DNA of 40,501 nt from NCBI GenBank assembly GCA_016213065.1, contig JACRBV010000059.1:1-40501 (forward strand), written 5' to 3'. Position 1 is the stretch's first letter, and each line of letters starts with the position of its first letter. Made by a program: the position numbers and the translations under genes. The stretch comes from Deltaproteobacteria bacterium. GTDB taxonomy: Bacteria > UBA10199 > SPLOWO2-01-44-7. Shown here one piece after another: positions 30,536 to 37,473 of the stretch. Under the pieces are notes generated by a model. That model did no database searches, was not told the origin of the DNA, and saw only the letters and a list, made by a program, of their open reading frames with translations.

Positions 30536-31438
30536 CTCCTTCTGCTTCTTTCCTGTTCCCCTTCCAAACCCTCTTCCCCCACATTGGCCTTGGTGAATGG
30601 TGAAAAAATGCCCTTGTCCGATTTTCAAAAGGCGCTTGATTGGGAACAGTGGAAATTTGGAACTGAAGTCAGTTTAAGCGATTCCCGCTCGCAACAGCTC
30701 AAAACAAAGGTGATGGATTCACTGCTCAAAGACCGGCTTCTTTTGCAGGAGGCAAAAAAAAGAAACATCACCGTTTCTGATTCGGAAGCTGAAAAAAGTG
30801 TGGAGAGTGTGCGCAAAAATTATCCCAATCAGGATGACTTTGAAAAACTCCTTCGTTCAAAAGAATTAACGGTGGAAGATTTTCGACAACAGAGAATTCA
30901 GGAATTAACCATCAAAAAATTGATGGAGGCGGTAACCAAAGAGCAATTGACCCTCACAGACGGCCGACTCAAAAGATATTATGAGGAATATCTGACCGAA
31001 TTCCAGCATCCGGATCAGGTGAGGGCGCGTCAAATTGTGACCGACTCGGCAGAGAAAGCTGAAAGTGTACGAGCGATGATTACCAGTGGAACTTCCTTTG
31101 AAGAAGCGGCTAAAAAATATTCTTTAAGTCCTGACCGGAAAAAAGGCGGGAATTTGGGTTGGTTTGGAAAGGGAGAAATGCCTTTGGAATTTGAACAGGT
31201 TTGTTTTCATTTGAATAACCTCGATCTGAGTCCCGTGGTAAAGACACCTTATGGCTATCATCTTTTTGAGGTGTTGGAAAAGAGGGGGGCTGGACAGCTT
31301 CCATTTGATGAGGTAAGGGAGTCCATCCAAACGAAGATTATGGAAACAGAGGGCCGAACGGCATTTCAGAAATGGTATGAGCAGATTCGCTCTCAGGCCA
31401 AAATAGAGGTCCACACGGAATTGCTGGAGGAAAAGTGA
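30527..31438 (+). CDS. PpiC-type peptidyl-prolyl isomerase lipoprotein
   Basis: 303 residues from the ATG at 30527. The N-terminus MVLLLLLLSCSPSKPSSP is a very short lipoprotein leader with lipobox LLSC but no basic residue before the hydrophobic run. The ATG itself is part of the heptamer array. A longer start at 30380 would add 49 repeat-encoded residues. A SurA-like helical N-domain covers about 30-130. The parvulin PPIase domain (about 170-265) has VRARQIVTDS and the GGNLGWFGKGEMPLEFEQ motif, and ends with TPYGYHLFEVLEKR. It should act as a periplasmic folding catalyst or chaperone. Its stop overlaps a GTG at the surA end and lies 14 nt before the surA ATG. Confidence 0.88.
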   Translation: MVLLLLLLSCSPSKPSSPTLALVNGEKMPLSDFQKALDWEQWKFGTEVSLSDSRSQQLKTKVMDSLLKDRLLLQEAKKRNITVSDSEAEKSVESVRKNYPNQDDFEKLLRSKELTVEDFRQQRIQELTIKKLMEAVTKEQLTLTDGRLKRYYEEYLTEFQHPDQVRARQIVTDSAEKAESVRAMITSGTSFEEAAKKYSLSPDRKKGGNLGWFGKGEMPLEFEQVCFHLNNLDLSPVVKTPYGYHLFEVLEKRGAGQLPFDEVRESIQTKIMETEGRTAFQKWYEQIRSQAKIEVHTELLEEK

Positions 31439-31452
31439 GAAGAAGAGGGCAA

Positions 31453-32454
31453 ATGATGACAGAAGTCAGAGTACAGAAGACAGCAAACAGATGTCAGAAA
31501 ACAGAAGACAGAGGTCAGAAGCCCAGTTTTTCTGTCCTCTGTTTTTCTGTCCTCTGTCTTCTGACTTCTGACATCTGTCTCCTGCCTCTCTTCCCCTCCC
31601 CCCAACCTGCCCATGCAAAGGTCATTAACAAGGTGGTGGCTGTTGTTAATAATGATGTCATTACAGAGTATGATTTGGACAGGGCCATGGCATCGAAGGG
31701 TGTCGGTAAAAAATCACGCAGGCAGGTGCTGGAGGATTTGATTGACCAGACACTGCTCAAACAGGAAATGGAAAAGACCGACATCGAAGTAACCGATGAT
31801 GATTTAGTGCGCGCGATTGCGGGTGTTTTGGATCGCAATAAAATCAACATTGAAATTTTACGTGCCGAGCTCGCGTCCAAAGAAATTCCTTTTGAAACTT
31901 ATAAAGAACAGCTCAAACAGCAAATCAAACAGACCAAATTTATTCAGCAAAATGTGGGCTCCAATGTTTCCGTGCAAGATGCCGATGTAAGCGCCTACAA
32001 ATTTGAACGGGCGGAGGTCGTTAATCCCAGTGGAACTGTTCATATTGGTTGGATTTTTTATTCCCTAGACGACGACCATTCCGAGAAAGAAATTAAAAAA
32101 GTATTTATTAAAGCGCGGAAAGTGGCTGACAAAGCCCGTCAGAAAGGCGCCGACTTTAAAAAGATTGCCAAAGAGACCGGCGATCTGGGTGAAAAAAGTC
32201 TCAGCGATCTACCTCCGGCGATTTCTTCCGAGGTGCGTCGAATGGAAATAGGAGAGGTGAGTGATCCCATTGTATCCCCGCAAGGAGTTTATGTAGTGAA
32301 GCTGTATGAAAAAGCACTTCAAAATGTTTCGGAAAAAGAAAAAGTGGATGACATGCAGATTCGGCAGACAATTTACAATAATCGCATGGAACAGGAAATT
32401 CACAATTACGCTTTGAAACTCAGAAGGAAGGCCTTCATTGATGTCCGGGAATAG
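31453..32454 (+). CDS. surA: SurA-type periplasmic chaperone/PPIase with a repeat-encoded signal peptide
   Basis: 333 residues from the ATG at 31453; a GTG at 31435 overlapping the ppiC stop is an alternative. Mature sequence begins near AKVINKVVAVVNNDVITEYD, the typical SurA N-domain start. A single parvulin domain follows (about 195-285; VHIGWIFYS, LSDLPPAISSEVRRMEIGEV, GVYVVKLYEK). The signal peptide consists of a basic hydrophilic part (KTEDRGQKPS-like) and a hydrophobic part FSVLCFSVLCLLTSDICLLP, ending PSPQPAHA. Both are encoded by complementary CAGANNN / CTGTNNN heptamer arrays (31459-31590). SurA escorts outer-membrane proteins. It lies between ppiC and pdxA; the surA-pdxA order is common in proteobacteria. 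Confidence 0.9.
   Translation: MMTEVRVQKTANRCQKTEDRGQKPSFSVLCFSVLCLLTSDICLLPLFPSPQPAHAKVINKVVAVVNNDVITEYDLDRAMASKGVGKKSRRQVLEDLIDQTLLKQEMEKTDIEVTDDDLVRAIAGVLDRNKINIEILRAELASKEIPFETYKEQLKQQIKQTKFIQQNVGSNVSVQDADVSAYKFERAEVVNPSGTVHIGWIFYSLDDDHSEKEIKKVFIKARKVADKARQKGADFKKIAKETGDLGEKSLSDLPPAISSEVRRMEIGEVSDPIVSPQGVYVVKLYEKALQNVSEKEKVDDMQIRQTIYNNRMEQEIHNYALKLRRKAFIDVRE
31459..31590. repeat. Inverted CAGANNN / CTGTNNN heptamer arrays forming the surA 5' end
   Basis: Nine 7-bp units starting CAGA or CAGC (CAGAAGT, CAGAGTA, CAGAAGA, CAGCAAA, CAGATGT and so on). The complementary units follow (CTGTCCT, CTGTTTT, CTGTCTT, CTGACTT, CTGACAT). The two halves can pair. Both remain open in the surA frame. Confidence 0.9.
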
Positions 32455-32459
32455 GAAGA

Positions 32460-32492
32460 ATGGACCATGGACAATGGACTATGGACAATAGA
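32460..32492 (+). repeat. ATGGACN heptamer array at the pdxA start
   Basis: Units ATGGACC, ATGGACA, ATGGACT, ATGGACA, then ATAGACT. The array begins 5 nt after the surA stop and supplies all possible pdxA start codons. Confidence 0.9.
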
Positions 32493-33341
32493 CTTGTCAT
32501 TGGAATTACAACCGGCGATCCCAAAGGGATTGGTCCGGAAGTTGTTTCCAAGGCGTTAAGCGATCCCGAAATTCAATCGCTGGCACAATTCAAAATTTAC
32601 GGCCCCACTATTTCCGATCCCCGATTGCCCGACATCCATTCTGCGCAAACAGCCATCAGTTCTTTGGAAGCGGCGTTGATCGATGCGCTCAATAAAAAAA
32701 TCGATGCGTTGGTGACGGCTCCGGTGAACAAGGCGCGTCTTCGTTTGGTGGATAAAAATTTTATCGGACACACCGAATTTTTTGCCACTCGTGTGAATGC
32801 AAATGTTTGCATGATGTTTGTGGCGAAAAATTTGCGTGTCTCTTTGGTAACACGGCATTTGCCTCTCTCTCAAGTAGCGATGCGTCTCAACGCGGTTGAA
32901 ATTTTGCAGACGATTCGTCTGACTTATGAGGGACTTCAGCAATATTTTCATATTCTATCACCCTATCTGGCCGTGGCGGGGTTAAATCCGCACGCTGGTG
33001 AAGGGGGGATGTTGGGGGATGAAGAAACGAGAATAATCCATCCCGCTCTGATGCAAGCCAGAAAAGAGGGGATACATGTGGATGGTCCCATTTCCCCCGA
33101 CACCCTTTTTTGGGAAGCTTCGCAAAGTAAATGGGACGGAGTGATTGCGATGTATCACGATCAGGGGTTGATTCCGGTTAAAACGCTGGCTTTCAAAGAG
33201 GCGGTGCAAATTACCTTGGGACTTCCGTTCTTGAGAGTTTCCGTTGATCACGGAACAGCGGAAAATATTGTGGGAACTGGGAAAGCCGACGCCACCAATC
33301 TCAAATCAGCCATTCGTTTGGCATGTCGGTTGAAAGATTAG
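32460..33341 (+). CDS. pdxA: 4-hydroxythreonine-4-phosphate dehydrogenase, short form
   Basis: 293 residues from the ATG at 32460; the ATG at 32481 (MDNRLVIGI) is equally plausible, and both belong to the heptamer array. AGGAAG at 32453-32458 is too close to the first ATG to be ideal. The enzyme oxidises 4-phosphohydroxythreonine in pyridoxal phosphate synthesis. Motifs are ITTGDPKGIGPEVV, VTAPVNKARL, GHTEFFATR and VTRHLPLSQVAMRL. They continue with GLNPHAGEGGMLGDEE, MYHDQGLIPVKTLAF and SVDHGTAENIVGTGKAD. The metal-binding histidines are present. The stretch between the N-terminal motif and VTAPVNK is about 35 residues shorter than in typical 330-residue members. It is the last gene of the mfd-ppiC-surA-pdxA series. 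Confidence 0.92.
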   Translation: MDHGQWTMDNRLVIGITTGDPKGIGPEVVSKALSDPEIQSLAQFKIYGPTISDPRLPDIHSAQTAISSLEAALIDALNKKIDALVTAPVNKARLRLVDKNFIGHTEFFATRVNANVCMMFVAKNLRVSLVTRHLPLSQVAMRLNAVEILQTIRLTYEGLQQYFHILSPYLAVAGLNPHAGEGGMLGDEETRIIHPALMQARKEGIHVDGPISPDTLFWEASQSKWDGVIAMYHDQGLIPVKTLAFKEAVQITLGLPFLRVSVDHGTAENIVGTGKADATNLKSAIRLACRLKD

Positions 33342-33418
33342 TATTGTCATTCCTGCGAAAGCAGAAATCTAGAAAATCTGAAAAACACTGGATCCCTGCC
33401 TTCGCAGGGATGACAATA
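33342..33418. repeat. Paired-hairpin dispersed element, copy 3
   Basis: CCTGCGAAAGCAG and CCCTGCCTTCGCAGGG hairpins are enclosed by TATTGTCAT (33342-33350) and ATGACAATA (33410-33418). The element starts right at the pdxA stop and ends 22 nt from the tRNA-Asp 3' end, between convergent transcripts. It probably acts as a two-way terminator. Confidence 0.85.
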
Positions 33419-33440
33419 ACATTGAAGTAGATTGATTTAG

Positions 33441-33514
<74 letters not shown>

Positions 33515-33534
33515 ACTCAACCAACCCGGGCTTC

Positions 33535-36500
33535 TTACACCATGTTTTTCTTTATTTTGTCAACCAAAGGAGTTCTTAAGACGATTAAAGATAAAGCGAA
33601 CACCATAAGCAAAATATATCCGATGATATTGTTGCTTTCACTCCCCTTCACCAACGAACAACCTCCTGAAATTTTGTAACCCATCGGGGTCCCTGCATCT
33701 GTTTCTCCTGTGACGGCAACGGCCACTTCCCCCGGAATTTCCGCCACACCTCCCACCACAGCGACGGCTTTGCTCAGTTGAAAGCTGTTACAACCCGAGG
33801 CATTCCCGGGGTCGCTGGCGCAAACAACCATCGTGAGCGGTTCTTTCCCAACACCACTGTCAGCCGCTTTTGCCGCAGATAAAGAGTGAGCCGTTGACAC
33901 GGCAGGAGGGAGAGCATTGAGCGTTATGTTTGCCGCGCCGGACTGGCAGGAACCTTTTTTGGTGAAGAGAACCTGCTTTTCTTCAATCTTGTCGACCCAG
34001 CAAGAGATATCATTGCCGCTTGCATCTTTGAAAGATTTGACCGAATTTTTCAGAGCATCGTGCGCCACATCGGAAGCCTCAAATTTGACGTACCCATTGG
34101 TTCCGTCCCATACAGAATCTTTCGGTTCCAATTTCGGTTTTTCGTTGATGTTGAAAAAGAAGGAAAGCGCAAAGCCCGCGGCTCTGGGATTATCGGCTAT
34201 GGAGGTGTCGAACACTTCAAAAATTGCGGCCAGATCAGTGCCACCATAGTTTTTGCGCGTCAGAGGAACAAGATATTTTGGATGGCACAAACGCAACATC
34301 GGATCATTGAGTATGTTGTTCTGGCTGGAATCGGCCGTGAGATTTTCTTCCTCCAAAACGGCGACTGCAGGATTGTTGTTGGCATCCAGTGTGATTTGTT
34401 CCCCCATAATACCGCAGTCTTTGTCTCCATAAACGTTCCAAGCATTATCGTCCGGCGCGAAACGCGCATCGGTCGTTTCCCTTATATCTACAAAGAAACC
34501 GTGAACACGATCGTGCCGTTCAACGCGGGATTGCGCGTGATCTTCTTTCATTTCCTGCACCTCACCGGATTCCGTGATGAAAATTTTATTACCGCTGACT
34601 TCGGAAGCAGGAAGGTCTCTCTTGATTTTGTCTTTGCTGATGATGACACCGGGTATTTCAGAAATGTCTCGCGCCACGGGATTCCATCCGGACGCGTCTT
34701 TGCTGACTTCTATGAGTTTCTTGAATAAATTATTTCCATCTTTTATCACCAAGATCGCGTAAAATTTACCTTCCTTGTCGGAAGCGACCAATCGAAAATA
34801 GGTTACCTTTTCTTGGGCCGACAATTTTTGCAATGTTACGAAAGAACATTGGAAATGATCTTCCTCGGCGGTTTTGTTGCAAATGTCGAGACCCGCAACA
34901 TTGGCGGACTCACTGCCACACTCAACTCCACCGACAAGATAAGAGGTGTTGCCGAAGGCGAATCCCTTGAAGGTGTCTATCTTGGAGACGTCACAGTATT
35001 CTCCTTGCCAAATTCTTGTGGGGTTTCCCGCCTCATCCGTTGGAAAGCAGATTGGCGCCGGGAGTATGGTGGCGGGCTGGAGAATTTGATTGATATCCGC
35101 GTAATAACAATATTCACGTTCGGATACTCCAACCAGCGCGTTTTTTCCGCTAATCTGTGTAACGGCAATTTTCTCAAGAGGACCTCGGGATAAATTACGA
35201 TATTGGATTTTGCTTCCCAAATCTGTGCAATTAGTGCCCAGCTCTCCCATGGCTTTGGGAGGAACTAGCGCCAGCAGGCCTTTGCCCACATCGTTCGCGC
35301 CAGTTACAATCAAAAATTGTTTTTCAAAATCTCCGGAATAAAAGAGAGCCGAACCATTAACGCTGTCAAAGGAATTCAAAAGAACCGTGCAGGTTCTGTT
35401 GTCCGAATCGGGATCGTCTGCCCTCTTGGCAACGTCGAAAATTTTGGAACTTGCCGCTGATCCTTCCGGCAAAACAATCGCCTTAATGATACACTCCGGT
35501 TTCTCAACGAGAGCCCAGCCTGTAGCACCGCATTGAAGAGTATGACATTCGTCGCCTTTTAGTTTGGTGAGTTTGTCGACAAGCGCCCATTGGCCAGCAC
35601 GGCAAATTATACTTTGGCAGGCACTGGGAATAGGTTTTCCTCCAATTTCCGTTTCAGGAGAACATTGTCCTTGGGCGTTGCAAGTTCCCGCTACATGACA
35701 GGTATCCGACGCCTCTGGACAAAGAATGGGTTTGAAACCTGTGCAAACGCCGCTTTGGCAAGTATCAACGGTGGTGCAGAAATTTCCATCGTCACAGCGA
35801 GTATTGTCGGCAACATTGACGGCGGTACAACTGCCCCAAGCGCCACTTGCCGAACAGATCTGTTGTCCCTTTTTGCAGTCGTTAGTGTTGCCCTGAAGCA
35901 CACAATTCTGCGTGGCACCGGGTGCGCAATTAACAAGATTACCGTCGAGACAGAATCCGTCACCTGTGGGAGCAGGTCCATTGGCAAGGTTGGTATGGTA
36001 ACATCCCGCAAGAAATTTAACAGAGCACCCGTCTCTGGTGCAGGGGTTGAAATCATCACAGTTACGCGGGGCTCCGGTACAAACTCCAGACCGGCAGGCG
36101 TCACCGATGGTGCAGACATCTTCATCATTGCACACGGAACCATTTGCTTTGAAAGTGGTGGCACTGCAAACTGAGTTGCATCCAACTGTGCCCACTCCGC
36201 GGCAATCTCCGGTTCCGAAATAACAAGGTTGTCCATAATTGGCTGGATCGGATTGACCGCAAACACCGCAAATGTTTTTGGTGGAGGCGGCGCTACAGGC
36301 ACCCCATGCATTGTTGATGCCGCAAGTTTGGGTGCCGGTACAGCCATTTGCGTTTGAGCAGGGTTGGGAATCACCGCTGAGGCACGCAACAGAAGTTCCA
36401 CGGCAAACACCATCGGTGCAAACATCATTTGTTGTAAGTCTAACAGCGTCATCGCATGCAGTACCGTTAGGAACCGGTGTTTCTTGGCAACTCCCATCTT

Positions 36501-37359
36501 CTTTGCAAACGCCATGCTCCATGCAAACGTTGCTCGTACTGCAAGTAATGGCTCGTCTATAATCCCACCCAATAGTAGTACTTGCGACACAGGCCCCCCA
36601 TGCATCCCCGCTTGTATTGCAAGTTTGATAACCGGAAGAACAGGCCGAGTTTACATTGGCACCAGAAAGGGTGCATGTTTTTAGTTCGTTAGGAGTGCAA
36701 AGAGAGGTTACCGTGACTGTTTTTGTTTGAGAAAAAGCATTAGTTATTGGGAGACCATTTTTGACTAAAGTTGCTTGGAGTCCTATCGTATGGTTTCCGA
36801 CGGTTGAAAAACTACAGGTAATGATGTTGGGTGTTGTGGACGTAGATCGATAAATTTTGTGGGTGTCATCTGAATAAAGCGTATCATCGCATTTTGGATA
36901 GATATAAGTCCAAACGCCATTCGGCACTGTCCCATTGTTCAAATTATTATATACTTCGCATTGGAAAGTAGCTTTACCGCTTGCAGGATCTATTGCTTGT
37001 ATGGTCGGAGTGCATGCGCCGATGGCTGGAGGAATGACAACTTCGGTACGGCATTCCCAATCACAACCGTCCCCGCTGGTATTATTCCTGTCATCGCATG
37101 TTTCTCCGCTATTATAATCCACAGTACCATTTCCACAACAGTAGGGCCGGATGTCTCTTACACAGAAATGGCTGATGCACATTCCTGTGGTTTGTTCACA
37201 AATTCCCGGGGGAGTCGATGGCGTGCAGACAGAACCATTGATGGCACAATAATCATCTGCAACAACTACCGCGGCTTTGACGGGCGTAGAAAAAAGCAGA
37301 ATTCCTAAGAAACTGCCCAAGAAGAAAAGCCTTACAAATAATTTAATAGAAGTGTCCAT
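33535..37359 (-). CDS. Giant Cys-rich surface protein with C-terminal GGCSL-transmembrane tail (paralog A)
   Basis: 1274 residues. A Sec signal peptide (about 1-29, ending TPVKA) is followed by a Myxococcus-type Cys-rich repeat, CGNGTVDYNSGETCDDRNN (near 75). A long region of disulfide-type repeats follows to about residue 590 (CDDGNFCTTVDTCQSGVCTG and similar). Residues about 600-1200 form a domain without recognised family, shared with the next gene: FNINEKP, FKDASGNDISCWVD, and CASDPGNASGCNSFQLSKA. The C-terminus has GYKISGGCSL, a single membrane helix (IIGYILLMVFALSLIVL) and a basic end. This is the layout of C-terminal sorting or anchor signals. Surface exposure and anchoring are inferred; no enzyme motif is seen. 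No Shine-Dalgarno precedes the ATG. Confidence 0.85.
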   Translation of the reverse strand: MDTSIKLFVRLFFLGSFLGILLFSTPVKAAVVVADDYCAINGSVCTPSTPPGICEQTTGMCISHFCVRDIRPYCCGNGTVDYNSGETCDDRNNTSGDGCDWECRTEVVIPPAIGACTPTIQAIDPASGKATFQCEVYNNLNNGTVPNGVWTYIYPKCDDTLYSDDTHKIYRSTSTTPNIITCSFSTVGNHTIGLQATLVKNGLPITNAFSQTKTVTVTSLCTPNELKTCTLSGANVNSACSSGYQTCNTSGDAWGACVASTTIGWDYRRAITCSTSNVCMEHGVCKEDGSCQETPVPNGTACDDAVRLTTNDVCTDGVCRGTSVACLSGDSQPCSNANGCTGTQTCGINNAWGACSAASTKNICGVCGQSDPANYGQPCYFGTGDCRGVGTVGCNSVCSATTFKANGSVCNDEDVCTIGDACRSGVCTGAPRNCDDFNPCTRDGCSVKFLAGCYHTNLANGPAPTGDGFCLDGNLVNCAPGATQNCVLQGNTNDCKKGQQICSASGAWGSCTAVNVADNTRCDDGNFCTTVDTCQSGVCTGFKPILCPEASDTCHVAGTCNAQGQCSPETEIGGKPIPSACQSIICRAGQWALVDKLTKLKGDECHTLQCGATGWALVEKPECIIKAIVLPEGSAASSKIFDVAKRADDPDSDNRTCTVLLNSFDSVNGSALFYSGDFEKQFLIVTGANDVGKGLLALVPPKAMGELGTNCTDLGSKIQYRNLSRGPLEKIAVTQISGKNALVGVSEREYCYYADINQILQPATILPAPICFPTDEAGNPTRIWQGEYCDVSKIDTFKGFAFGNTSYLVGGVECGSESANVAGLDICNKTAEEDHFQCSFVTLQKLSAQEKVTYFRLVASDKEGKFYAILVIKDGNNLFKKLIEVSKDASGWNPVARDISEIPGVIISKDKIKRDLPASEVSGNKIFITESGEVQEMKEDHAQSRVERHDRVHGFFVDIRETTDARFAPDDNAWNVYGDKDCGIMGEQITLDANNNPAVAVLEEENLTADSSQNNILNDPMLRLCHPKYLVPLTRKNYGGTDLAAIFEVFDTSIADNPRAAGFALSFFFNINEKPKLEPKDSVWDGTNGYVKFEASDVAHDALKNSVKSFKDASGNDISCWVDKIEEKQVLFTKKGSCQSGAANITLNALPPAVSTAHSLSAAKAADSGVGKEPLTMVVCASDPGNASGCNSFQLSKAVAVVGGVAEIPGEVAVAVTGETDAGTPMGYKISGGCSLVKGSESNNIIGYILLMVFALSLIVLRTPLVDKIKKNMV

Positions 37360-37376
37360 AGACGAAGCTTTGTAAG

Positions 37377-37392
37377 TGCAATCGCTATGCCA
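37377..37392 (-). promoter_or_regulatory. Candidate sigma-54 promoter of paralog A
   Basis: On the minus strand TGGCATAGCGATTGCA has GG and GC 12 bp apart, as in the -24/-12 consensus TGGCAC-N5-TTGCA, with one mismatch. The implied transcript start would leave a leader of only about 8 nt, which weakens the call. Confidence 0.3.
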
Positions 37393-37445
37393 GAATGCGT
37401 GTTTTTAAGTGATTGAAATTACTTGTGAAAAATGGCGGACAAAAC

Positions 37446-37473
37446 AAAAAAAGGGTGTTTTATAACCCCCTTA
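37446..37473 (-). terminator. Rho-independent terminator of paralog B
   Basis: On the minus strand AAGGGGGTTATAAAACACCC TT forms a stem (AAGGG/CCCTT with internal pairs) followed by seven T. The stem includes the stop codon of the 37460 gene. Confidence 0.75.

Noticed and set aside
35691-36605. 304-codon frame overlapping the Cys-rich paralog A on the same strand
   Set aside because: It is an out-of-frame reading of the repeat-rich gene; the main frame has a signal peptide, regular cysteines and a C-terminal anchor.
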